Shown piece after piece: positions 47,273 to 55,126 of a stretch of DNA of 64,000 nt. Where the stretch lies: positions 29,485-93,484 of the forward strand of contig LZRV01000066.1 of the NCBI GenBank assembly GCA_002159065.1. The letters run 5' to 3'. The stretch is from Paenibacillaceae bacterium ZCTH02-B3 (GTDB taxonomy: Bacteria; Bacillota; Bacilli; Paenibacillales; Paenibacillaceae). Every line of letters begins with the position of its first letter. Position 1 is the first letter of the stretch. The notes beneath the pieces were generated by a model that searched no databases, had not been told where the DNA came from, and saw only the letters and a list, made by a program, of their open reading frames with translations. The translations under genes were made by a program, and so were the position numbers.

Positions 47273-48055
47273 TCAGTACGTCTTGGTCAGGCCGCCGTCC
47301 ACGATGAGCATCTGGCCGGTCACGTACGACGCGTCGCCGGAAGCCAGAAACAGCGCGGCGCCCGCAAATTCCTCCACCGTTCCCGACCGTCCCATGGGGA
47401 TGCCGGATTCCGCTTCCACCGCCGCCTCTTCCGGCGTGATGCCCCGTTTTGCCGCCGTGATCCGGTCCAGTTCCCGGATGCGGTCGGTCAGGATGCGTCC
47501 CGGCGCCAGGCCGTTCACGAGAATGCCGTAGGGCGCCAGCTCCATCGACAGCGTTTTCGTCAGGCCCGCCACGGCGGCGCGCATCGCATTGGACAGGATG
47601 AGGCCGGGAATCGGCTGCTTGATGCTGTACGAAATGATGTTGACGATCCGGCCGCCTCCCCGTTCCTTCATCAGCGGAACAATGCCGCGGGTCATGCGCA
47701 CGACGCTCATCAGGTTCAGCTCGAACGCTTGCCTCCACGCCTCGTCGTCCAGTTCCAAAAACAATCCCGCGGGAGGTCCACCGGCGTTGTTCACGAGGAT
47801 GTCCACCGCGCCGTACTTCTGCCGGATCGCGGCGAGCAGCCGGTCCGCGTCCTCCCTGCGGGAGATGTCGGCGGCCAGACAGGCCACCTCCGCCCCGGTT
47901 TGTTCGCGAATGTCCTCCGCCGCCCGGCGGATGGCTTCCTCCGAGCGGCTGGCGATGAACAGGCGGGCGCCTTCCCGCGCAAAGCGCAGCGCAATGCCTT
48001 TGCCCAGTCCGCGGCTCGCCGCCGTCACCACCGCCGTTTTGCCCTGCAGTTTCAC
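47273..48055 (-). CDS. Short-chain dehydrogenase without the YxxxK pair
   Basis: The 260-residue classical-length SDR has the cofactor motif TAASRGLGKG, AADIS, NNAGG, Ser142 in the ISYS strand end and a C-terminal GGLTKTY. At the place of the catalytic Tyr and Lys (13 and 17 residues after Ser142) it has Ser155 and Arg159 (SNAMR). Related SDRs with SNAxR are seen in Bacillales, so this is probably a defined clade, possibly with a different chemistry. It lies 18 bases upstream of nothing else on its strand except the NAGPA-like gene start side (48074). Confidence 0.82.
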   Translation of the reverse strand: MKLQGKTAVVTAASRGLGKGIALRFAREGARLFIASRSEEAIRRAAEDIREQTGAEVACLAADISRREDADRLLAAIRQKYGAVDILVNNAGGPPAGLFLELDDEAWRQAFELNLMSVVRMTRGIVPLMKERGGGRIVNIISYSIKQPIPGLILSNAMRAAVAGLTKTLSMELAPYGILVNGLAPGRILTDRIRELDRITAAKRGITPEEAAVEAESGIPMGRSGTVEEFAGAALFLASGDASYVTGQMLIVDGGLTKTY

Positions 48056-48073
48056 CGCGCACGTCTCCTTTCT

Positions 48074-49186
48074 TCACGGCAACACCACGATGTTGGAAGC
48101 CAAAAGCCGTTCCCTGCCGTCGGAAGGCCGGTTGAGCACCTTGCCGTTGTAATAGAACGTGCTCGAACCCCCTCCGTCCAGATTGTACGCGTCGCGGACT
48201 TTAAACTCAAGCAGTTTGTCCTGCGCTTCTTCCAGCGTGACGCCTAGGCTGTAATCCTTCTGCCGTCCGTCGATGACGATGAACAAAAGGTCCCCGTTGG
48301 AAAAATGTCCGATCATCGTGCGCGGTTCCCGGCGGTTCGCCCACTTGGAGGGAATCTTCTGCTTCTTGCCGTCCTTGAGCAGGGTCGGCACGAAGGAGGC
48401 GCCGTGACGGACGCCCAATTTTTTCAGCTCTTCCTTCGTCTTGATGTTGCCTCCGACAAGCCGTCCCTTGGCGTCGAACCCGATGAAGCTCCAGTCTTCC
48501 CCGGGGATGTCGAACGTCTTGATTTCCCCGTCGACGACGGTGATGCCCATCGGATAGAGCAATCCTTTCGCCGTGGCAAAGCCGCCGCCGTTGACGGCCA
48601 GCCTGGCGCCGGTGCGCTTGGCCGCCTGGCTGGTCGTTTCACCCTTGCTGCCCACCTTGTCGCCCGCCAGGACCAGGCGAACGGCGCTCGGGTCGTGCAG
48701 CTTCACCTTGGCCATGTATCCGCGGTAGCCGGCTTCCTTCAGCGTGAACACCTTGATGGTGGCCCGCTTGCCGAAGGTTTGCCCGATCGGTTCGCCGAGA
48801 ATGTTGGACAGCACCTGATCCAGCACGTCGCCGGTTTTCCGCCGTTGCTCTTCGCTTTCTTTGATGATTTGCTCCAATGCGGCTTGCTGTTCGGCGGCGC
48901 GGTTTTTTTCCGCCTCCGCCAGGGCGATCAGTTCCCCGATGCCGGCCTGGATGTCGTCCAGCCGCGTTTCGGAGGCGATAACGGTTTCGGCCAGCTCCTC
49001 GTAAACGAAGCCCGTCTCCTCCAGCAGCCGGGACGCCTCGAGGGCGGAATGCCTGACCGTCCCCGTGTCGAGCAGCATCCCTTCCGCTTCGCCGACCAGC
49101 GCCGGAGTCTGCGCGCGGACGACGCCCATCACGAGCAGCACCGCGGCCAGAATGCCGGCGATCCCCAGCTGAAACCTAGTAAACAC
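48074..49186 (-). CDS. Phosphodiester glycosidase (NAGPA-like) membrane protein
   Basis: The 370-residue protein has an N-terminal membrane anchor (residues 8-26), a coiled coil at about 45-120 rich in Glu, Gln and Ala, and a C-terminal NAGPA-type domain: LAVNGGGFATAKG, TMIGHFSNGDLLFIVIDGRQ, AYNLDGGGSSTFYYNG. Such domains cleave GlcNAc or related sugars from phosphodiesters and are common in Gram-positive exopolysaccharide or wall loci. The GTG at 49186 follows GGAGGAAG. It overlaps the upstream coiled-coil gene by 11 bases, indicating a two-gene operon. Confidence 0.82.
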   Translation of the reverse strand: MFTRFQLGIAGILAAVLLVMGVVRAQTPALVGEAEGMLLDTGTVRHSALEASRLLEETGFVYEELAETVIASETRLDDIQAGIGELIALAEAEKNRAAEQQAALEQIIKESEEQRRKTGDVLDQVLSNILGEPIGQTFGKRATIKVFTLKEAGYRGYMAKVKLHDPSAVRLVLAGDKVGSKGETTSQAAKRTGARLAVNGGGFATAKGLLYPMGITVVDGEIKTFDIPGEDWSFIGFDAKGRLVGGNIKTKEELKKLGVRHGASFVPTLLKDGKKQKIPSKWANRREPRTMIGHFSNGDLLFIVIDGRQKDYSLGVTLEEAQDKLLEFKVRDAYNLDGGGSSTFYYNGKVLNRPSDGRERLLASNIVVLP

Positions 49187-49676
49187 GGGCGGCTTCCTCC
49201 AGTTTCTTGATGGCGCTTTGGAGCTGCTGCAGCTGTTTGCTCAGGTCGCTTACGCGGTTGCTGAGCGCCTGCCTCGTCTCGTCCGTCCGGCCCAGCGCGT
49301 CGCCCGCCAGGGACAACTCTTCCTGCACCCTGGCCAGGCCTTCTTCCACGGCGGCAAGGCGTTCCAGAAGTTCGGCCGCGCTTTCCCGCTGATTTTCCAG
49401 CTGAACGTGCAGGGAGGCGATGTCGTTTTTCAGCTCTTCCAGGCGGGCTTCGTTCGTCTGCCGGATGTCCTTCAGTTCCTGCCGGATGCCGGTGATGTAG
49501 GTTTCGGCCGCCAAATAGCAGCCGAACATCAACGCTCCCCACACGAGGACCGCGCCTGTCCAGGCCAGCCAATTGAGCTTCCCGCGGCGCCTGTTTTTCT
49601 CGCGCGCGCGGACACGCTGGCCGCGTTCCGCCAGGACGCCGATTTCGTGCTGAATTTCGCCCGGAGTTTCGATCAT
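49176..49676 (-). CDS. Single-pass membrane coiled-coil protein
   Basis: The 166-residue protein has a basic cytoplasmic start (AREKNRRRGK), one membrane segment (LAWTGAVLVWGALMFGCYLA, about 37-56) and a long external coiled coil to the end (heptads in LEELKNDIASLHVQLENQRE and SDLSKQLQQLQSAIKK). No enzymatic motif is present. It is coupled to the NAGPA-like gene, whose protein also carries a coiled coil, so the two may form a complex through these helices. The ATG at 49676 follows GGAAGGAAG. Confidence 0.75.
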   Translation of the reverse strand: MIETPGEIQHEIGVLAERGQRVRAREKNRRRGKLNWLAWTGAVLVWGALMFGCYLAAETYITGIRQELKDIRQTNEARLEELKNDIASLHVQLENQRESAAELLERLAAVEEGLARVQEELSLAGDALGRTDETRQALSNRVSDLSKQLQQLQSAIKKLEEAARVY

Positions 49677-49799
49677 GATTCCCGCTTCCTTCCCCGCCCG
49701 CCGTACGGAACCGGCGGTGCGACAAATCTCCCATCCACCATAACATAAGACGTGCGGAAAAATCGAATGTTGCGGAAAAATCGCGATCCGGCGCGACGG

Positions 49800-49838
49800 A
49801 AAAAAACGCCGGACCGCCGTTCGGAACGGGCGGTCCGG
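49800..49838 (-). terminator. Minus-strand terminator, probably for pfeT read-through
   Basis: CCGGACCGCC (49809-49818) and GGCGGTCCGG (49829-49838) form a 10-bp stem. On the minus strand CGTTTTTTTCC follows. The nearest minus-strand gene upstream is the P-type ATPase that ends at 50218. Confidence 0.75.
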
Positions 49839-49874
49839 GCGGACTGCGACGGGCTGTAACCAAAAAATTTTTCC

Positions 49875-49903
49875 TTGCATTGAAGCAAAGACATCGTTAT
49901 AAT
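49875..49903 (+). promoter_or_regulatory. Sigma-A promoter of the Fur-controlled small gene
   Basis: TTGCAT (49875-49880) and a perfect TATAAT (49898-49903) are 17 bases apart. Transcription would start about 5 bases before the Fur box. Confidence 0.8.
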
Positions 49904-49915
49904 GGGGCTGACAGG

Positions 49916-49930
49916 TGATAATGATTATCA
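49916..49930 (+). promoter_or_regulatory. Fur box
   Basis: TGATAATGATTATCA matches the 7-1-7 Bacillus Fur consensus TGATAATNATTATCA at every position. It covers the predicted transcription start, the usual repressor position. Relief in iron starvation is expected. Confidence 0.88.
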
Positions 49931-49950
49931 TTGACAAGGAGACGGTCGCC

Positions 49951-50151
49951 ATGAGCGTTCCGGAAATGCTGATTCCCCTGCTTGCCCTTGTCCTGATCGG
50001 ACTTGGCGCCGCCGTATTGTTCCTGGCCGCCGATCTGGACATGTTCCGCCGCGGTTTGTCCGGCGGGCGCAAACGGACCTCTTCCGCCCGCGCAGGCTTC
50101 TTCACCGTCGGCAATGCGGAACTCGAGCTTTCCGGACACCGGGCCGACTGA
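49951..50151 (+). CDS. Small Fur-regulated membrane protein
   Basis: The 66-residue protein starts MSVPEMLIPLLALVLIGLGA. It has one strong membrane segment at about 6-28, followed by a basic (RRGLSGGRKR) and polar C-terminus, so the tail likely faces the cytoplasm. No known family was recognised. AAGGAG lies 9 bases before the ATG. It has its own promoter, a perfect Fur box and its own terminator, which makes it a convincing gene despite its size. A role in iron uptake or in tuning the adjacent iron pump is inferred from regulation only. Confidence 0.75.
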   Translation: MSVPEMLIPLLALVLIGLGAAVLFLAADLDMFRRGLSGGRKRTSSARAGFFTVGNAELELSGHRAD

Positions 50152-50173
50152 TCCGATATCATCCGGGAATATA

Positions 50174-50216
50174 ACCGCCGCCAGCCGGCGCCCGCCGGCC
50201 GGCGGCGGTTTTTTTC
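50174..50216 (+). terminator. Terminator of the small Fur-regulated gene
   Basis: ACCGCCGCC (50174-50182) and GGCGGCGGT (50201-50209) form the stem, followed by seven T residues on the plus strand. On the minus strand no T tract follows, so it should not stop pfeT transcripts. Confidence 0.85.
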
Positions 50217-50217
50217 T

Positions 50218-52164
50218 TCAGGACGGCTGCCGGAGCAGCCTGAGACCGTTCAGGATCACCAGAATCGTGCTGCCTTCGTGCCCCACCACGCCGACCGGCA
50301 AGGGGATGCCGACGCCGAAATTGGCGGCGATGAGCATGACGATGACGGCAAGGGCGAACACGATGTTTTGGGCGATCACGCGGCTCGTCCGCTTGCCCAG
50401 GGCGATGGCGCCGGGAATCTTGCGCAGGTCGTCCCGCATCAGCACCAGATCGGCCGTCTCCAGGGCCGCGTCGCTGCCGGCGCCGCCCATGGCGATGCCC
50501 ACCGATGCCGCGGCCAGGGCCGGCGCGTCGTTGACGCCGTCCCCCACCATGACGACGGAACCGTAGGTTTCCTTGAGCTTTTTGATGATTTCCACCTTTT
50601 CCTGCGGAAGGAGACCGGCATAGACAAGGTCAATCCCCGCTTCCCGGGCGATGGCTTGCGCCGTCCGCTCCTGGTCTCCCGTCAGCATCGCCGTGCGCAC
50701 GCCGGCTTCCTTCAGGAGCCGGATTGTCTGGGCCGCCTCCGGACGGATGCGGTCACGGAGCGCGATCACGCCGGCGGCGCCCTCCCCGTCGTGGATGACC
50801 GTCACCGTCTTGCCTTCCTGCTGGAGCCGTTCGACGAGCCCCTTAAGCTCTTCCGTCATATGCGCGGCATCCATGTAGGTCGGCTTGCCGATTCTCCACA
50901 GCTTGCCGTCCACTTCCGCCTGCACGCCCCAGCCCGTGCGGGACTCGAACGAAGCCGGGCGCACGGGGGCGATGCCCTCCTCCTCCGCCTTCCGCACGAT
51001 CGCCTTGGCCAGCGGGTGTTCCGAAAGGCTTTCCACGGAAGCCGCCACCCGCAGCACCTCCCTGGCGTCCAGTCCGCGCAGGGGAACGACGTCGGACACT
51101 TCGGGCTGCCCCGTCGTCAGCGTACCCGTCTTGTCAAAGGCCACCACCTTCGTGCGCGCCAGGTTTTCCAGATGGACGCCGCCTTTGAACAGCACGCCCC
51201 TTCTGGCGCTGACGGAGATGGCCGACAGCACGGCGGGCATGATGGAGGCCACGAGAGCACAGGGAGAAGCCACCACGAGGAACACCATCGCCTTGTACAA
51301 CGCATCGGTCCAGGTCCAATCAAAGAAGAGCGGCGGCGCGGCGATGAGCAGCAGCGTCGCCAGCACCACGACGCGCGCGTAAATTTTCTCGAAGCGTTCC
51401 ATGAACTGCTGCCTGGCCGGCTTTTCCGATTCGGCTTCCTGCACGAGGCGGATGATGCGGGCAAACAGCGTCGATTCGGCGGGCCTGGTCACTTCGATCA
51501 GCAGCGCGCCCTGCCCGTTCAGCGTGCCGGCGAACACTTCGTCGCCGGGAGATTTGTCGTCGGGGATCGATTCCCCGGTGATGGCCGACTGATTGACGGA
51601 CGAATGGCCTTCGCGGACGACGCCGTCGGCGGGAATGCGTTCCCCCGGCTTGACCATGACGATGTCCCCCGGGACCAGCCGCTCGATGGGAACGGTCACC
51701 TCCGCTCCGTCCCTGAGCAGCACGGCGGTCTCCGGTTTCATTTCCATCAGGGCGGAAATTTCGCGGCGGCTCTTGTCCATCGTGAAGCTCTCCAAAGCCC
51801 CGCTGAGCGCGAAGATGAAGATCAGCACCGCGCCTTCCATCCAATATCCGATACAGGCGGCGCCGATCGCGGCGACGATCATGAGGAAGTTGACGTCGAG
51901 GTCGCGCTCGCGGATCAGCGTGTCCAGCCCCTCTTTGGCTTTGGCGAACCCGCCGATGGCATAGGCCGCAATATAGGCGGCAGCGGCCCATGGGGAGGCG
52001 GCCTGTTCCAGTCCCCAGGCGATTCCGGTCAGAATGCCGCAGACCAGCACGGCCAGCGCTTCGCCGTATCTCGCCAGCCAGGCGGGCAATTCCCGCTTCC
52101 GCTCTTGCTTGAAGACTTGGGCCTGAGCCTCTCCTTTTTCGGTTGTATCGTACATGATCGGCAT
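50218..52164 (-). CDS. pfeT: P1B-4-type metal efflux ATPase, PfeT-like
   Basis: A 648-residue heavy-metal P-type ATPase without an N-terminal metal-binding domain. It has the phosphatase loop TGES, the SPC metal motif (VASPCALVAS), the phosphorylation site DKTGTLTTG, the SEHPLAKA His-Pro motif, GDGVNDAPAL and HEGST in the last membrane helix. SPC with HEG[GS]T defines the P1B-4 group. B. subtilis PfeT (formerly ZosA) belongs there and exports Fe(II). The ATG at 52164 follows AAAGGTGG. The promoter carries a PerR box, as for B. subtilis pfeT. The gene is convergent with the Fur-controlled gene. Confidence 0.9.
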   Translation of the reverse strand: MPIMYDTTEKGEAQAQVFKQERKRELPAWLARYGEALAVLVCGILTGIAWGLEQAASPWAAAAYIAAYAIGGFAKAKEGLDTLIRERDLDVNFLMIVAAIGAACIGYWMEGAVLIFIFALSGALESFTMDKSRREISALMEMKPETAVLLRDGAEVTVPIERLVPGDIVMVKPGERIPADGVVREGHSSVNQSAITGESIPDDKSPGDEVFAGTLNGQGALLIEVTRPAESTLFARIIRLVQEAESEKPARQQFMERFEKIYARVVVLATLLLIAAPPLFFDWTWTDALYKAMVFLVVASPCALVASIMPAVLSAISVSARRGVLFKGGVHLENLARTKVVAFDKTGTLTTGQPEVSDVVPLRGLDAREVLRVAASVESLSEHPLAKAIVRKAEEEGIAPVRPASFESRTGWGVQAEVDGKLWRIGKPTYMDAAHMTEELKGLVERLQQEGKTVTVIHDGEGAAGVIALRDRIRPEAAQTIRLLKEAGVRTAMLTGDQERTAQAIAREAGIDLVYAGLLPQEKVEIIKKLKETYGSVVMVGDGVNDAPALAAASVGIAMGGAGSDAALETADLVLMRDDLRKIPGAIALGKRTSRVIAQNIVFALAVIVMLIAANFGVGIPLPVGVVGHEGSTILVILNGLRLLRQPS

Positions 52165-52282
52165 CGGAGACCACCTTTCGCTTGTCTTTCGCCGTTTTCC
52201 AGCCTTCCGTCGGGCCGCCTTCGTCCCTTCCGCGCCCGGGTACCTGAGAATGAGAGCCATTCTTGATCCTCCCGAAACGATT

Positions 52283-52311
52283 CATGCTGCTTCCGTCCGG
52301 GAAGCAGCATG
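52283..52311 (-). promoter_or_regulatory. Perfect 12-bp hairpin in the pfeT leader
   Basis: CATGCTGCTTCC (52283-52294) and GGAAGCAGCATG (52300-52311) pair perfectly around a 5-base loop. It lies in the roughly 200-base leader of pfeT and lacks a T tract, so it is not a terminator. It may stabilise the mRNA or bind a regulator. Confidence 0.6.
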
Positions 52312-52362
52312 ACACGGGAGAGCGCTGCATGGATACAACGGTTTGTGATGAAGGTTTCTTTT

Positions 52363-52377
52363 TTAGAATTATTATAA
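52363..52377 (-). promoter_or_regulatory. PerR box
   Basis: On the plus strand TTAGAATTATTATAA matches the PerR consensus (TTATAATNATTATAA) at 14 of 15 positions. It overlaps the -10 of the pfeT promoter. PerR senses peroxide and iron and represses pfeT in B. subtilis. Confidence 0.85.
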
Positions 52378-52399
52378 ATAAGAAAAACCGTTTTGTAAA
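52371..52399 (-). promoter_or_regulatory. Sigma-A promoter of pfeT
   Basis: On the minus strand TTTACA (52394-52399) and TATAAT (52371-52376) are 17 bases apart. The PerR box covers the -10. Confidence 0.8.
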
Positions 52400-52418
52400 T
52401 CCCGAATTGATCCGGCGC

Positions 52419-53942
52419 TCACAGTTCTTCCAGCAGGTCTCCGGCGGCGAGATGCCGGGCGTTCCTTTTCGCCGCGGCCCGGTCGCCCGCCGCCCCGTGG
52501 CGGTATACGCCCAAAGCGGCGGCCTGCGCCGCCGTGAGGCCCTGCGCCAGCAGGGCGCCGATGACACCGGCCAGCACGTCTCCCGCACCGGCGGTGGCCA
52601 TGGCGGGATTGCCCGTGGGGTTCACGAACGCCTCTCCTCCGGGAAGGGCGATCACGGTGCGGGCCCCCTTGAGCACGACAACAACGTCCCGTTCCATGGC
52701 GAAACGCCGGGCAACGCCGATCCGGTCCCGTTGCACCTCGGAGGTGCCGGTGCCGCACAGGCGGGCCATCTCGCCGGGGTGCGGGGTGATCACCGTCGGC
52801 GCCTTCCGCTTCGGCCACTGGCCGGCCGCAGCCCCCTCCGCCAGGATGTTGAGCGCGTCCGCGTCCGCCACGAGCGGCAGTTCCGCCCGTTCCATCACGT
52901 CCCGGAGCCATGCGAAGTCGCCTTCCCACCGGCCAAATCCCGGTCCGATGACGAGGGCCTGTTTTCCCCGGGCAAGCTCCAGCACCTCCGCCGGATCGAC
53001 GCAGCTCCAGTCTCCGCTTCCCCCGTCGTCCAGCCGGGCGAGGATGAGTTCCGGCCGTTCCATGAGCAGCGGCGGCACGACGCCCGCCGGCGCCGCCCAG
53101 GTGACCAGGCCGCTGCCGGCTCTCAGCGCCGCCGTAGCGGCCAGCAGGCCGGCCCCGCTGTAGGCGCGGCTGCCGGCGGCGACCAGCGCGTGCCCGCAGC
53201 TGCCCTTGTGGGCCGCCGGGTCCCGTTCCAACGCCGGATCGACGCCCAGCCGTTCGCGGAACACGTTTTCGCCGAGCTCAAATACAGAAACCCCGAACCG
53301 GTCCGCAAGCGCCGCGGGAATGCCGATGTCCCGCACCGCCACTTCCCCGGCATAAGAAAGCCCGGGGTACTGCGCCAATCCCCTTTTTTTGAAGGCGAAC
53401 GTCACCGTTTTCACCGCGCGCACGCAGGGATCGTGCACCCGGCCCGTGTCGGCGTCGAGGCCGCTCGGGATGTCCACGGCGACCACCGGCTTGCCGCCGG
53501 CGTTGATCGCCCGGATCATGTCCGCCAGAACGCCGCGGGGCGCGCCTCCGGCGCCGGTGCCGAGCAAAGCGTCGATGACGCCGTCCCAGTCCCGCCAGTC
53601 GACGCATCCCTCCGAATAGGCCATAAGAGGAATCCCCAGCCGGCGGGCGATGTCCCGCTGGACGGCCGCCTCGCCCGTGAGGGTGTCCGGATCCGCCGCG
53701 AAGACCACGGCCACCTGAAAGCCGGCGTTCGCCAGATGCCGGGCCGCCACTACGCCGTCGGCGCCGTTGTTGCCCTTGCCGGCCATGACCAGCCAGCGCT
53801 TTCCGATCCTCGGGGCCAGCGCCATGACCTCTTCGGCCACCCCGCGTCCAGCGTTTTCCATGAGCACCAGCGAGGGAATGCCGATTTCGTCGATGGCGTG
53901 CCGGTCGATGCGCCTCATTTCCTCCGCCGTCAGCAAATGCAC
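52419..53942 (-). CDS. Bifunctional NAD(P)H-hydrate epimerase / ADP-dependent dehydratase
   Basis: The enzyme repairs hydrated NAD(P)H. Residues 1-215 are the YjeF_N epimerase (ENAGRGVAEEV, GKGNNGADGVVAARHL, DIPSGLDADTG). Residues 225-507 are the ribokinase-like dehydratase (KGSCGHALVAAGS, ADALNIL, ITPHPGEMARL, NPTGNPAMATAGAGDVLAG). The fused order N-epimerase/C-dehydratase is the common bacterial form. The GTG at 53942 (HLLTAEEMRRID) follows GGGAGG; an ATG nine codons upstream at 53969 is an alternative. No terminator separates it from the pfeT promoter. Confidence 0.92.
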   Translation of the reverse strand: MHLLTAEEMRRIDRHAIDEIGIPSLVLMENAGRGVAEEVMALAPRIGKRWLVMAGKGNNGADGVVAARHLANAGFQVAVVFAADPDTLTGEAAVQRDIARRLGIPLMAYSEGCVDWRDWDGVIDALLGTGAGGAPRGVLADMIRAINAGGKPVVAVDIPSGLDADTGRVHDPCVRAVKTVTFAFKKRGLAQYPGLSYAGEVAVRDIGIPAALADRFGVSVFELGENVFRERLGVDPALERDPAAHKGSCGHALVAAGSRAYSGAGLLAATAALRAGSGLVTWAAPAGVVPPLLMERPELILARLDDGGSGDWSCVDPAEVLELARGKQALVIGPGFGRWEGDFAWLRDVMERAELPLVADADALNILAEGAAAGQWPKRKAPTVITPHPGEMARLCGTGTSEVQRDRIGVARRFAMERDVVVVLKGARTVIALPGGEAFVNPTGNPAMATAGAGDVLAGVIGALLAQGLTAAQAAALGVYRHGAAGDRAAAKRNARHLAAGDLLEEL

Positions 53943-54066
53943 CGCTTCCGCCTCCCGCGCGCCGGGCATGACGTAATTCCGCCTTGCCACAATCTTGCTG
54001 CATTGATTGTAAGCCCGTCCGAAAAATTTGACAACACGGACGGACCCGAAAAGCGCGGCAACATCA

Positions 54067-54093
54067 AAGGCGCCCGCTTGGCGCGGACGCCTT
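54067..54093 (-). terminator. Hairpin after spoVAD
   Basis: AAGGCG and CGCCTT with inner GCGCC/GGCGC pairs form a hairpin directly after the spoVAD stop. The following T stretch is poor, so it is a weak terminator. No spoVAE-like frame lies between spoVAD and the hydrate-repair gene. Confidence 0.4.
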
Positions 54094-54094
54094 G

Positions 54095-55102
54095 TCATTC
54101 CGCCTCGATGGCGACGGCGTGGGCGATGCAGGGAATGCTTTCGCCCTGCTGGTACGAAATCGGCGAAAGCAATGCTCCCGTGGCGACGATGAGCATGCGG
54201 CGGATTTCCCCGCGGCGCATCCGTTTCAGCAGATGTCCGTAGGTCACCACCGCGGAACAGCCGCAGCCGCTGGCTCCGGCCTGCACCTTCTGCTTTTCGA
54301 AATCGTAGATCAGAAGCCCGCAGTCCGTAAAATGCGTCTGGTCGATCGGGATCCCGTGCCGGCGGAACAGATCCTTCGCCAGGGGATGGCCGACGCCGGA
54401 CAGGTCGCCCGTGGCGATGACATCGTAATAGCCGGGCTCGATGCGGAAATCCCTCAGGTGCGCCTCGATGGTGTCCACCGCCGCCGGCGCCATGGCCGCC
54501 CCCAGGTTGAAGGGGTCCTTGATGCCCATGTCCACCACCCGGCCGATAGTGGCCCGGGTGACCGCCGGCCCTTCGCCCTTGTCCGCCACCACCGCCGCTC
54601 CGGCGCCGGTCACCGTGAACTGGGCGGTCGGAGGCTTCTGCGAACCGTATTCGGTGGGGTAGCGGTACTGTTTTTCCGCCGTGGCGTTGTGGCTGCACGT
54701 GCCGGCCACCACGTACCGGGCGGCGCCCGAGTCGACCAGCTGGGCGGCCAGGGCCAGGCTTTCCATCGAGGTCGAGCAGGCGCCGAACACCCCGAGATAC
54801 GGGATCGACAGGCTGCGCGCGGCGAAGCTGTTGCTGATGATCTGGTTGGTCAGGTCGCCGCCGACGTAAAACTGCACCTGATCCTTGGTCAGCCCGGCGT
54901 TTTCGATGGCCAGCTTTACCGCTTCCTCGAGGAGGGTGCGTTCGGCTTTTTCCCAGCTTTGCTGCCCGACGGACAAATCTCCGTGGATGATGTCGAAATC
55001 GTCCGCGAGGGGGCCCTGCCCTTCAAACGGCCCCACCACCGTCGCCGTTCCGAGCAGCACGGGCTTTCGCTCAAACACCCAGCTTTGATGTCCCTGCAGC
55101 AT
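54095..55102 (-). CDS. spoVAD: Stage V sporulation protein AD
   Basis: SpoVAD is a thiolase-fold protein that binds dipicolinic acid and helps move it into the spore. The 335-residue length equals the family norm. Thiolase-like landmarks are GGDLTNQIISN, the cysteine in FGACSTSMESLALAAQ, TGAGAAVV, GDLSGVGHPLAKDL and the C-terminal GALLSPISYQQGESIPCIAHAV. The ATG at 55102 follows GAGGCGGG. It lies 24 bases after spoVAC; the usual third member spoVAE is missing. Confidence 0.95.
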   Translation of the reverse strand: MLQGHQSWVFERKPVLLGTATVVGPFEGQGPLADDFDIIHGDLSVGQQSWEKAERTLLEEAVKLAIENAGLTKDQVQFYVGGDLTNQIISNSFAARSLSIPYLGVFGACSTSMESLALAAQLVDSGAARYVVAGTCSHNATAEKQYRYPTEYGSQKPPTAQFTVTGAGAAVVADKGEGPAVTRATIGRVVDMGIKDPFNLGAAMAPAAVDTIEAHLRDFRIEPGYYDVIATGDLSGVGHPLAKDLFRRHGIPIDQTHFTDCGLLIYDFEKQKVQAGASGCGCSAVVTYGHLLKRMRRGEIRRMLIVATGALLSPISYQQGESIPCIAHAVAIEAE

Positions 55103-55126
55103 GACGCGTCCACCCGCCTCCCCGAA

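Noticed and set aside
54000..54094. Hidden spoVAE gene after spoVAD
   Set aside because: Only about 95 bases with a hairpin are present, too short for a SpoVAE of over 100 residues.
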